From contig CBDCEL010000004.1 of the NCBI GenBank assembly GCA_965215845.1, positions 1,116,001 to 1,180,000 of the forward strand: a DNA stretch of 64,000 bases, in the 5' to 3' direction. A program made the translations under genes and the position numbers. Below, in pieces: positions 49,996 through 58,848 of this stretch. This DNA comes from Aurantibacter_A sp965215845. Its GTDB lineage: Bacteria; Bacteroidota; Bacteroidia; Flavobacteriales; Flavobacteriaceae. Under the pieces are notes generated by a model. It did not search any database. It saw only the letters and a list, made by a program, of their open reading frames with translations, and was not told the origin of the DNA. Numbering within the stretch: the stretch's first letter is position 1; each line of letters starts with the position of its first letter.

Positions 49996-52200
49996 TTAAT
50001 CTTTAACACTCGCTAATTTCGAATGTTCCTTTTTGATATTGTTCAAATGTAGATCTTGTAAAACATTGACCGCTTCCTCCACATAAACATCCTTGGCCAG
50101 ATTCTTGTGCCAACGATTTCTTTTCTCTCTCAATACCGAATCTTGAGTGAAAAGACTCTCTTCATACTTCAATGATTTAAAGGTAAGCCTTGAATCGTAT
50201 TCCTGAAGTCTTTTGAAGTAATCTGATTTCTCTTTGTCTTTGGTGACCTCATCACGATAAATGTCGTAATTCAAGGAAACCAAAGTCTCATCTTGTTCCG
50301 ACTTGATCCATTGGGCGTTCTCTTCGATCAATTTGATCTGAGGATTCTCGGCCATTCTTTTCTTACTGTTGGCAATGGTCTGTTCATAATCGATATAGCC
50401 ATTCCAAGGCTCATAATCGGCAGGTGAAATCTTGTCCCATTGCAAAGGGTTCGCTTGATCGCGTTCGCCAAGATCTATATAGCTATACTTATCTGGAACC
50501 ACAACATCGCTCTTTACCCCTTCCAGTTGGGTAGAACCTCCATTGATTCGATAAAACTTCTGTGTGGTCAACTTTATAGCACCTAAATCACCATGTTCGT
50601 TACTACGGACGATATTCTCAAGGGGAATCACATTCTGGACAGTTCCCTTTCCAAAAGTCTGTTTACTTCCTATAACCACGGCACGTTTGTAATCTTGCAT
50701 TGCAGCGGCCAAAATCTCGGATGCCGAAGCGGAAAGCTCATTCACAAGAATGACCAATGGGCCATCCCACTGTATGCGCTCATCCTTATCATCATAAACC
50801 TCCTTGCCCTTGCCGGAAGAACGAACTTGAACCACTGGGCCATCCTTGATAAAAAGACCTGCCATTTCAACAACGGTTTTTAAAGATCCGCCACCGTTGT
50901 CACGAAGATCTAAAATCAAACCCTCTGCCCCCTCCTCTTTGAGGCGTTCCACTTCTTTAGCCACATCGGTCGCGGCATTTCGCTCTGTATAATCGTCGAA
51001 ATTAACGTAGAATTTTGGCAGGTGAATCAGTCCGAATTTCTTGTCATCTTTAATGATGTTCGCCGATTTGGCAAATGATTCTTCCAACTCTACAACATCT
51101 CTGGTCAAGGATATCTTTTCCAAAGAACCATCGATTTTTCGTACGGTCAAATCTACAATCGTACCTTCCTCGCCCTTTATCATTTTGATGGCGTCGTCGA
51201 GGCGCATACCTACAATATCAATGGGTTCTTCACCGTCTTGACCTACCTTGATAATTTCGTCACCAACTTCCAAGCGCTGATCGCGCCATACCGGGCCTCC
51301 AGAAATAATGTCAACTATCTTCGCACCTGTAGGCTTCTTTTGAAGACGGGCACCAATGCCCTGATACTTGCCTGACATGCCCATATCAAATTTCTCCTTG
51401 TCTTCTGGCCCGAAATAATACGTATGTGGGTCGAATTCGTCAACAATGGTATTGATATACTGTTCAAACCAATCTTTGCGCCTTAAATCATCAACAAAAT
51501 CAAAAAATTCGTCGAGTGTCTTTTTGGTAGATTCCCGAGATGATTTTTCAGCTTCGACAGAAGTCAAAACCGGTACATCGACCGTGTTTTTCTGTGGCAG
51601 CCTCTCGACCGAAACGGCCGCTATATCATCTCCATCAGGGCCTGAAGCGGATGCTACCGTGCGACCCAATGTCATTTTTGAATCATAGGTGCCCAAAGTG
51701 GCATATTTCAACTGCTTTCTCCAGCGTTCCTTCAATTCTTGTTTCGAGGCCGCAAAGGGAACTTCGGCATAATCGATGTTGATAGTCTCCTCTACAGTGT
51801 AGTCAAAAGGTTCTTGTAAAACCTCTTTGTAAATCTCCTTAGCCTCTTCCATTCGTTTCATCAATCGCTCGTGAACGAGGCTGAAAAAAGTGATATCCGT
51901 ATTTTTTATCTGATCGTCTATCTGGTATTTGTATTGCTCGAATTCAAGAATATCCTCCTCGATGAAATAACGTTTCGTGGGATCTATAATATCAATAAAA
52001 TCTTCAAATACGCTTACCGAAAAATCGTCGTCGATATCCTTCGGGTCGTAATGTCCCTTTTCAAGAACGTATGTGATTAGCTCAAGCAATAACTTGTCCT
52101 TGTCATTATCGTTTTCGAAAGATTTATTGGTAAAACTGCAAGAGGCGACCGCAATCAGTATAATTGTCAGCACATAAGCCAAATTCCTTTTCATAGGCAT
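49996..52200 (-). CDS. C-terminal processing peptidase (Prc/Tsp-like)
   Basis: 734 residues. Lipoprotein-type signal peptide with Cys in AVASCSFTNK. An N-terminal helical domain is followed by a PDZ domain (GIGARLQKKPTGAKIVDI) and an S41 protease core with the Ser-Lys dyad in ELSASASEILAAAMQ and GSKQTFGKGTVQ. A C-terminal DUF3340-like domain completes the Prc architecture. The enzyme trims or degrades periplasmic proteins from the C-terminus. Either of two ATG codons, 52200 or 52194, may be the start; both precede the signal peptide. Confidence 0.93.
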   Translation of the reverse strand: MPMKRNLAYVLTIILIAVASCSFTNKSFENDNDKDKLLLELITYVLEKGHYDPKDIDDDFSVSVFEDFIDIIDPTKRYFIEEDILEFEQYKYQIDDQIKNTDITFFSLVHERLMKRMEEAKEIYKEVLQEPFDYTVEETINIDYAEVPFAASKQELKERWRKQLKYATLGTYDSKMTLGRTVASASGPDGDDIAAVSVERLPQKNTVDVPVLTSVEAEKSSRESTKKTLDEFFDFVDDLRRKDWFEQYINTIVDEFDPHTYYFGPEDKEKFDMGMSGKYQGIGARLQKKPTGAKIVDIISGGPVWRDQRLEVGDEIIKVGQDGEEPIDIVGMRLDDAIKMIKGEEGTIVDLTVRKIDGSLEKISLTRDVVELEESFAKSANIIKDDKKFGLIHLPKFYVNFDDYTERNAATDVAKEVERLKEEGAEGLILDLRDNGGGSLKTVVEMAGLFIKDGPVVQVRSSGKGKEVYDDKDERIQWDGPLVILVNELSASASEILAAAMQDYKRAVVIGSKQTFGKGTVQNVIPLENIVRSNEHGDLGAIKLTTQKFYRINGGSTQLEGVKSDVVVPDKYSYIDLGERDQANPLQWDKISPADYEPWNGYIDYEQTIANSKKRMAENPQIKLIEENAQWIKSEQDETLVSLNYDIYRDEVTKDKEKSDYFKRLQEYDSRLTFKSLKYEESLFTQDSVLREKRNRWHKNLAKDVYVEEAVNVLQDLHLNNIKKEHSKLASVKD

Positions 52201-52362
52201 AATACTTTTTAATAAGTACAGGCAATCCACACAAAAAGACCGCCTCAATATCCTTTAAATATACTTAAAACACTAAGATACTGAAAAAACCATGCCATTA
52301 AGAAGGGCGTAGGCCTTAATTCTTTGTTAAACGACTTGGGACATCATATCTTTTTTTAAACG

Positions 52363-52370
52363 TATTTTTG
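52363..52370 (+). promoter_or_regulatory. surE: Flavobacterial -7 box for surE
   Basis: TATTTTTG matches TAnnTTTG and ends 18 nt before the surE ATG. A TTG at 52336-52338 is 24 nt upstream, longer than the usual spacing. Confidence 0.4.
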
Positions 52371-52388
52371 CCCTATAAATTATGCATA

Positions 52389-53168
52389 ATGCGAAAACCT
52401 TTGATCCTGGTGACCAATGATGACGGTATTACCGCTCCAGGATTACGGGCATTGGTAGACTTTACCCGAAAATTAGGCCAAGTGGTGGTAGTTGCTCCAG
52501 ACAGTCCGCAATCGGGCAAGGGCCATGCCATTACCTTGGATACGACCTTGTATTCCGAAGAGATTTCGGCAGATATCGAGAATAGCGCCGATAAGGAGTA
52601 CAGTTGCAGTGGAACCCCGGCAGATTGCGTAAAATTGGCACTTCAAGAGCTTTTGGATCGGCCACCCGACATTTGCATCAGTGGCATCAACCACGGGTCG
52701 AATTCCTCGATAAACGTAATCTATTCAGGTACCATGAGCGCAGCCATTGAAGCTGGTATCGAAGGGGTGCCCGCCATTGGGTTTTCACTTTGTGACTATT
52801 CGTGGAAAGCCGATTTTTCGCAAGCCAAGGACTTTATACAAAAAATAGTCAGTGAAGCCCTTAAAAATGGAATACCCAAGGGAGTGGTGCTGAATGTCAA
52901 TATTCCAAAATTGACCAAAGATGAAATCAAGGGAATCAAAATCTGTAGACAGGCTCGAGCCAACTGGAAAGAACGCTTTGATAAAAGAACAAACCCTATG
53001 GGGCGTGATTATTATTGGTTGACGGGTGAATTTGAACTTATGGATAAAGGGGAAGACACCGATGAGCATGCCCTGGCAAATGGTTATATTTCGGTCGTGC
53101 CGACTCAATTCGATCTAACCGCCCATCACGCTATTCAAGACATCAACAATTGGAATCTTCATGAATAA
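52389..53168 (+). CDS. surE: 5'/3'-nucleotidase SurE
   Basis: 259 residues. The metal site opens with LVTNDDGITAPGL (Asp-Asp ligands), followed by VVAPDSPQSGKGHAIT, SCSGTPADCVKLAL and SGINHGSN. SurE dephosphorylates nucleoside monophosphates and is linked to stationary-phase survival. The ATG at 52389 starts the first strand. It overlaps the next small gene by 8 nt. Confidence 0.96.
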   Translation: MRKPLILVTNDDGITAPGLRALVDFTRKLGQVVVVAPDSPQSGKGHAITLDTTLYSEEISADIENSADKEYSCSGTPADCVKLALQELLDRPPDICISGINHGSNSSINVIYSGTMSAAIEAGIEGVPAIGFSLCDYSWKADFSQAKDFIQKIVSEALKNGIPKGVVLNVNIPKLTKDEIKGIKICRQARANWKERFDKRTNPMGRDYYWLTGEFELMDKGEDTDEHALANGYISVVPTQFDLTAHHAIQDINNWNLHE

Positions 53169-53442
53169 AAAGGAAATTTTAATAGGTCTTGCCGTAGGTA
53201 TCATAGCGAATGCAATAGGCACACTTTTGTATATTTTGCTTTTTTCCGATATGGGAATAACCGAAACTTTTGAGGCGGCTTTACAGCAGGGGCATTGGGG
53301 CAGCCTACTTGCACTTGGTGCTATCTTGAACCTTGTCGCCTTCTTTGGGTTTTTAAGAATCAGAAGGGACGAAAGGGCCAGAGGTGTACTTATCGCGACC
53401 ATCTTTACGGCGCTGATAATACTTTTTTACAAAATATTCTAA
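53161..53442 (+). CDS. Small membrane protein between surE and lpxB
   Basis: 93 residues with three predicted transmembrane helices (ILIGLAVGIIANAIGTLLYIL, LLALGAILNLVAFFGFL, GVLIATIFTALIILFYKIF) and a short amphipathic loop. No motif that I recognise. It overlaps surE by 8 nt and ends 9 nt before lpxB, so it is co-expressed with lipid A synthesis. The overlaps and its predicted helices argue that it is real; its role is unknown. Confidence 0.75.
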   Translation: MNKKEILIGLAVGIIANAIGTLLYILLFSDMGITETFEAALQQGHWGSLLALGAILNLVAFFGFLRIRRDERARGVLIATIFTALIILFYKIF

Positions 53443-53451
53443 TTCATCCCA

Positions 53452-54585
53452 ATGAAGTTCTATATCATTGCCGGTGAGGCATCTGGTGACCTTCACGGGT
53501 CGAATCTCATTATGGAACTGATGAAGAACGATCCCGATGCCGAAATAAGAAGCTGGGGTGGTGATATGATGCAACAGGCTGGGGCCACTTTGGTAAGACA
53601 TTACAAAGAAATGGCTTTTATGGGCTTTCTAGAGGTTCTTGCGAACCTCGGTACCATTTCGAAAGCGATAAAGTTTTGTAAGGAAGACATTGCAAACTTT
53701 AATCCTGATGCCATCATATTTATTGATTATTCCGGTTTTAACCTCAGAATCGCCAAATGGGCCAAAAAGAACAATTACAGGACCAATTACTACATTTCTC
53801 CCCAAATCTGGGCCTCCCGGGAAGGTCGTATCAAGGACATAAAACGCGATATTGATGCGATGCATGTCATACTTCCATTCGAGAAGGACTTTTACGAGAG
53901 AAAGCATAACTATCCCGTACATTTTGTGGGCCATCCTCTGATCGACGCAATCAATAATACTCAAATACCCGATGATAAATCTTTTAGGGCCGCAAACAAG
54001 CTTCATCCCGAAAAACCGATTATAGCCCTGTTGCCAGGAAGTCGAAAACAGGAGGTGGAAAAAATGTTGATGGTCATGCTATCGGTCGTTGACTCATTTC
54101 AAGAATATCAATTTATCATTGCCGGGGCACCGAGCCTTTACAATCGCTTCTATGATTCATTTCTCAAAGGCAAAAATGTCTTTTTTGTATCGAACCAAAC
54201 CTATGAGTTGTTGCGACACGCACATGCCGCCTTGGTCACAAGCGGGACAGCCACATTGGAAACCGCACTCTTTAAAGTGCCCCAAGTCGTTTGTTATCGA
54301 GCCAATTGGTTGTCTTATCAAATTGCACGGCGCATTATTAAACTCGACTATATTTCATTGGTCAACTTGATTATGGATCAGGAAATCGTAAAAGAACTGA
54401 TCCAAGACAATCTGACGAGCAAAAATCTGAAAATCGAACTTCAGGCCATTTTGGATGGAGAGAGGCGAAAGTCTCAACTGGATGCCTACAATGAACTTGA
54501 GCAAAAATTAGGTGGCCCCGGGGCCAGTAAAAAAACCGCCGAATTGATTTTCAAAAATACAACTCTTCGCATGACAAACACCTGA
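53452..54585 (+). CDS. lpxB: Lipid-A-disaccharide synthase LpxB
   Basis: 377 residues, GT19 family. Recognisable blocks: IIAGEASGDLHGSNLI, WGGDMMQQAG, ISPQIWASREGRIKDIKRD, PIIALLPGSRKQEV and the late ALVTSGTATLETAL nucleotide-sugar site. It joins UDP-diacylglucosamine and lipid X to form the lipid A disaccharide. LptE in this window acts later in the same LPS pathway. Confidence 0.96.
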   Translation: MKFYIIAGEASGDLHGSNLIMELMKNDPDAEIRSWGGDMMQQAGATLVRHYKEMAFMGFLEVLANLGTISKAIKFCKEDIANFNPDAIIFIDYSGFNLRIAKWAKKNNYRTNYYISPQIWASREGRIKDIKRDIDAMHVILPFEKDFYERKHNYPVHFVGHPLIDAINNTQIPDDKSFRAANKLHPEKPIIALLPGSRKQEVEKMLMVMLSVVDSFQEYQFIIAGAPSLYNRFYDSFLKGKNVFFVSNQTYELLRHAHAALVTSGTATLETALFKVPQVVCYRANWLSYQIARRIIKLDYISLVNLIMDQEIVKELIQDNLTSKNLKIELQAILDGERRKSQLDAYNELEQKLGGPGASKKTAELIFKNTTLRMTNT

Positions 54586-54671
54586 TTACCACTTGTCATT
54601 GGCCTAATTTTTGCAGTTTTTGTAAAAAAAATCTCTAATTTTACAGTCCCCACAACTGCTAAACCGAGCTT

Positions 54672-55244
54672 ATGCGACGAAGATTTTTGTATACAACCTT
54701 GGTGTTATTGATAGTTGGTTGTGGCGTTTCAAAGAAGAGAGCCACCCAAGGTAAATCAAGATCGGTGACGGTCAATTCTTCTGATAAGAGACCTCATGTC
54801 AGTGTTGAGGGCACTGCGACAAAACCGGAGCGTAATTCCAAAGCAGGCGCCAACACCTCGCTATCACAAGCAGATAAAATAATCAATACCGCCTTGTCAT
54901 ATGCAGGCACCAAATATAAATATGGTGGCACCACCAAAAAGGGAATGGATTGTTCCGGGCTACTCTATGTGGCATTTGCAGAACATCATATTTCATTGCC
55001 TCGCGTATCATATCATATGGCCGAAAAGGGTAAAAAAGTCAAAATAAAAAATGTCGCCAAAGGAGACCTCTTGTTTTTTAAGACCAAAAGAAGGGGAAAA
55101 CGAATCAATCACGTTGGTATGGTAGTCGATACCGATGACGAGATAAAATTCATTCACGCCAGTACCTCCCGTGGAGTAATTGTCTCTTCGCTCAGGGAAG
55201 GCTATTGGAACTCGGCCTTTGTTAAGGCCAATAGGGTACTGTAG
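54672..55244 (+). CDS. NlpC/P60 (C40) cell-wall hydrolase lipoprotein
   Basis: 190 residues. Lipobox Cys17 (LLIVGCGVS), a basic low-complexity linker, then an NlpC/P60 domain (about residues 66-188). Catalytic residues can be placed as Cys94 (KGMDCSGLLYVAF), His147 (INHVGMVVD) and His162 (FIHAST). Such enzymes cut gamma-D-Glu-diaminopimelate bonds in peptidoglycan peptides. It is 1 nt before comEC (TAGGATG), hence coupled. Confidence 0.9.
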   Translation: MRRRFLYTTLVLLIVGCGVSKKRATQGKSRSVTVNSSDKRPHVSVEGTATKPERNSKAGANTSLSQADKIINTALSYAGTKYKYGGTTKKGMDCSGLLYVAFAEHHISLPRVSYHMAEKGKKVKIKNVAKGDLLFFKTKRRGKRINHVGMVVDTDDEIKFIHASTSRGVIVSSLREGYWNSAFVKANRVL

Positions 55245-55245
55245 G

Positions 55246-57270
55246 ATGCGTTTGCTGCGCTTCGTACCCATCAAACTTACGTTACTACTTGTTCTTGGAA
55301 TTTTACTAGGTTCATGGCTAGGGGTCAAAATAGTTCTCTCCTTAGGTCTGGTTTTGATTTTTACCATACTTTTAGCTACTGCTTTCCTAAAGGAAACAAA
55401 CAGGAAAGGAATCGCTTTCGGAATCATCATGGCGGCTCTAACCGTAGCGTTGGGAATACTTTCTGCTGCCCTTTCAAATCCATACAATTATTCCACTCAC
55501 TATTCAAAACAAGACTCGAACAAAGGTAATTGGCACCTGAAGATTACAGAGGTTTTGAAACCCACATCTTTCTCAAGAAGGTATTTCGCCAGGGTTATCT
55601 CATTGAATGGAAAGCAGGTTTCAGGAAGACTTTTATTGAGCGAATCCCTTGATTCCTCAGGGCAAACATTACAGGTCGATGAAGAAATTCTCTTATACGC
55701 ATCGGTCGAGAAAATCTATCCTCCCCTGAATCCACATCAGTTCAATTACAAGAAATATATGAATGGGTTGGGGTACCACGACCAAATAAACCTAAACGAA
55801 GATAATTTTCAAGTACTGCCCGATTTCAAAAGAACCGTTTACGGTCTGGCCGCTTCTTACAGAAACAAAATCATCGCCAAGCTTGAGAAGACAGATTTCG
55901 GAAAGGAAGAACTCTCAATCATCAAGGCGCTCTTGTTGGGCGAACGGGGTGACATCCCAAAAGAAACCTATGAAGACTACAAAAATGCCGGAGCAGTGCA
56001 TATTCTAGCCGTTTCAGGTTTGCATATCGGCATTTTGTTGCTGCTTTTGCAATACGTTTTAAGACCCCTGGAGTTGTTACCACATGGCAAGAAAATTAAG
56101 TTGGCGATAACGGTTGCTTTATTGTGGTGCTTTGCTTTCTTGGCCGGTTTTTCGGCCTCGGTCATTCGCGCGGTGACCATGTTCAGCTTTGTTGCCTACT
56201 CCCTTTATTTGAATCGGCCGAGCAATACCTTTAATATTTTGGCATTGTCGATGTTCTTCATTTTGTTGGTAATCGATTCGAATCTGCTGTTTCAAGTCGG
56301 CTTTCAAATGAGTTATGCAGCGGTGTTCGCAATTGTCTGGATATATCCGCTATTACAGAAAATAGGGTCACCAAGAAATCGGATACTTAAAAAAATATGG
56401 CAGTTACTTTCGGTAAGCGTGGCTGCCCAACTGGGGGTATTGCCAATCGGTCTTTTTTATTTCCACCAATTCCCTGGATTGTTTTTTATAAGTAATCTAG
56501 TCATCGTACCAGCATTGGGACTAATACTGGGCTTGGGTGTATTGGTGATTTTGTTGGCGTTGTTGAATATACTTCCCGAGATTTTGGTTACACTTTATAA
56601 TTCAATGATACAATTGATGAATTCAATAATTTCCTGGGTTGCGGCACAGGAAGCCTTTATATTCAAGAATGTTTCTTTCGATGGAATTCAATTGGTTCTT
56701 GCCTATGTAATTCTCATATCCTCTGTGCTGTTCATGAATAAATCAAACTTCAGGCGAGCCGTAACATTGGGGTTGGCCATTATTGGTTTTCAGGCCTATT
56801 TGTTATTTGCGGAATTCCGATCCGGCCAAAAGGAAAATCTCTACGTGCTACATCAATCAGGAAATTCGGTCATTCTTCAACGGTCGGGAAAAAACATGGG
56901 CCTATTTACAAACGACAGTGTAAGAGGAAGGCTATTGGCCGACAATTTCAAGATCGCCGAACGTATGAAATCGATTAGCTTTCGATGTTTGGAGAATAGT
57001 TATAAGGCTCTCGGCAAAGACATTTATGTTATGGACAGCCTGACCATTTATCCACCCAAAACAGGTTCAATTGATTATTTGCTACTCACCCAATCCCCGA
57101 AAATTAATCTGAAAAGACTTGTCGATTCTTTAAATCCGAAAAACGTTATCGCCGACGGAAGTAATTACAAAAGTTATATCGAACGCTGGAAAAATACTTG
57201 TGCGAAAGAGAAAATCCCTTTTCACTATACTGGTGAAAAGGGAGCCTTTCTTTTTTCTGACCGTAATTAG
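55246..57270 (+). CDS. comEC: ComEC/Rec2-family DNA-uptake membrane protein
   Basis: 674 residues. An N-terminal DUF4131-type membrane and beta region is followed by the Competence domain with many helices. The core motif is EDYKNAGAVHILAVSGLHIG, then LWCFAFLAGFSASVIRAVTM. The C-terminal ~150 residues are a short beta-rich region in which I cannot find the HxHxDH metal motif of the metallo-beta-lactamase domain, so no nuclease function is predicted there. ComEC forms the inner-membrane channel for single-stranded DNA in transformation. ATG at 55246. Its stop overlaps that of the convergent transporter gene. Confidence 0.87.
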   Translation: MRLLRFVPIKLTLLLVLGILLGSWLGVKIVLSLGLVLIFTILLATAFLKETNRKGIAFGIIMAALTVALGILSAALSNPYNYSTHYSKQDSNKGNWHLKITEVLKPTSFSRRYFARVISLNGKQVSGRLLLSESLDSSGQTLQVDEEILLYASVEKIYPPLNPHQFNYKKYMNGLGYHDQINLNEDNFQVLPDFKRTVYGLAASYRNKIIAKLEKTDFGKEELSIIKALLLGERGDIPKETYEDYKNAGAVHILAVSGLHIGILLLLLQYVLRPLELLPHGKKIKLAITVALLWCFAFLAGFSASVIRAVTMFSFVAYSLYLNRPSNTFNILALSMFFILLVIDSNLLFQVGFQMSYAAVFAIVWIYPLLQKIGSPRNRILKKIWQLLSVSVAAQLGVLPIGLFYFHQFPGLFFISNLVIVPALGLILGLGVLVILLALLNILPEILVTLYNSMIQLMNSIISWVAAQEAFIFKNVSFDGIQLVLAYVILISSVLFMNKSNFRRAVTLGLAIIGFQAYLLFAEFRSGQKENLYVLHQSGNSVILQRSGKNMGLFTNDSVRGRLLADNFKIAERMKSISFRCLENSYKALGKDIYVMDSLTIYPPKTGSIDYLLLTQSPKINLKRLVDSLNPKNVIADGSNYKSYIERWKNTCAKEKIPFHYTGEKGAFLFSDRN

Positions 57271-58799
57271 TGCACCTTGCCCATTAGTTTTTTTATCAAA
57301 GGGGAAGCAACTAAAACAATGATGCCCGCACCGATAGCATACTTGGCAATCAAATCGAATCCACCTGTATAAACCTCAAGTGTGTCAAAGCCACCAATAT
57401 TTTTATCCGTACTCTCGATTGCCAATTGTTTACCTATAAATCCAACTATTTGAAATGCGAAGGCTGAGGACAAGAACCATACCCCCATTATAAAGGCCAT
57501 AAAACGAACGGGGGCCAAGTCGGTCATTTTAGAAAGACCCACGGGAGACATGAACAATTCACCAACAGAAAGTAAGAAATACATCAATAAAAGGTAAGCA
57601 AAAGGTACAAGTCCATTTTCATTTGCACTGGCACCACTTATGGCCAAAATATAAAAACTGATTCCAGCAAAAAGCAAACCAAGACCAAACTTGTAAGGTG
57701 TTCGCGGATTCTTCCTTTTCTTGCTTAACCAGGTCCACATCATGGAAATCGGTATTGCCAAAATAATGATGAACATGGAGTTGAGAGAATTTGTCTGTGC
57801 AGCCGACATAATACCTTCCAAGTCAATATTTCTTGCCGCGAACAGTGTAATAACGCTACCTGACAGTTCATGAAAACCCCAAAAAATCGTCATGAAAAAG
57901 GTTAGCAATACTGCCACAAAAAGCTTTTTGCGTTCATCTAAATTCGCTTTGTACATTATATATGCCAAGTAAGCCAGAACTGCAATCCCGATGCCCGTGA
58001 AAATTACATTGACAATATTCTGGTCGGCGAAAAGACCTTCTGTGGCAACAGATTTATATGATGACAACAAAAAGGCAATCACAGGAACGGCCAATACAGC
58101 CAGTATCGGCACGAGAGTTCCCTGCCTGATGCCCAAGAATTTCTTTTCCATAACCTCTTCACTCGGCGGAAGTCCTCGATTGCCAAAAACATTCTTTCGA
58201 ATTCCGCTCCAGAAAAAAATGAGCCCAGCCAACATGCCTATTCCGGCAAGACCAAAACCATAGTGCCATCCGTATTTAGCCGCAAGCCACCCGCAGAGTA
58301 ATGGAGCAACCCAACCACCAATATTTATCCCCATATAAAATATGGTGAAACCGGAGTCTTTTCTTGGATCTCCTTTTTCATATAAAGTTCCCACAAAGGT
58401 CGAAATGTTGGGTTTGAAAAATCCGTTACCCACAATAATCAGCGAAAGAGCCAAAAAAAATGCCGTATTATTTTCAATGGCCAGCACAAAATGTCCTACG
58501 GCCATCAGAATTCCACCTAAAAAAATGGAATTTCTCATTCCCAGAATTTGGTCAGAAATTTTTCCTCCGATTACGGTAGAAGCATAGACCAAAGACCCAT
58601 AAGAAGCATAGACTGCAGCGGTGGCAAAATCGCGCTCGGCCAAGGCCTCGAAGATGACGTTGACCATATAAAGAGTGAGCAAAGCACGCATGCCATAGAA
58701 GCTAAACCGCTCCCACAGTTCCGCAAAGAATAAGTAAAACAGTCCTTTGGGATGTCCGAATAGTTGCTGCTGATCAGTAATTTCGTTCTTGGCGTCCAT
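57267..58799 (-). CDS. POT-family proton-coupled oligopeptide transporter
   Basis: 510 residues, about 14 helices. POT signature near the start: ExxERFSFYGMR with GMRALLTLYMV, then GGKISDQILGMRNSIFLGG and NPxxF-type motif (GNGFFKPNISTFVG). The family imports di- and tripeptides with protons. It follows the dipeptidyl peptidase gene by 49 nt on the same strand, which suggests that the peptidase supplies its substrates. Its stop overlaps the comEC stop by three bases. Confidence 0.93.
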   Translation of the reverse strand: MDAKNEITDQQQLFGHPKGLFYLFFAELWERFSFYGMRALLTLYMVNVIFEALAERDFATAAVYASYGSLVYASTVIGGKISDQILGMRNSIFLGGILMAVGHFVLAIENNTAFFLALSLIIVGNGFFKPNISTFVGTLYEKGDPRKDSGFTIFYMGINIGGWVAPLLCGWLAAKYGWHYGFGLAGIGMLAGLIFFWSGIRKNVFGNRGLPPSEEVMEKKFLGIRQGTLVPILAVLAVPVIAFLLSSYKSVATEGLFADQNIVNVIFTGIGIAVLAYLAYIMYKANLDERKKLFVAVLLTFFMTIFWGFHELSGSVITLFAARNIDLEGIMSAAQTNSLNSMFIIILAIPISMMWTWLSKKRKNPRTPYKFGLGLLFAGISFYILAISGASANENGLVPFAYLLLMYFLLSVGELFMSPVGLSKMTDLAPVRFMAFIMGVWFLSSAFAFQIVGFIGKQLAIESTDKNIGGFDTLEVYTGGFDLIAKYAIGAGIIVLVASPLIKKLMGKVH

Positions 58800-58848
58800 A
58801 ACTTTTTAGATTGGTTTTAAGTTTTTTTGGTGATCGTAACTTTGTGAG

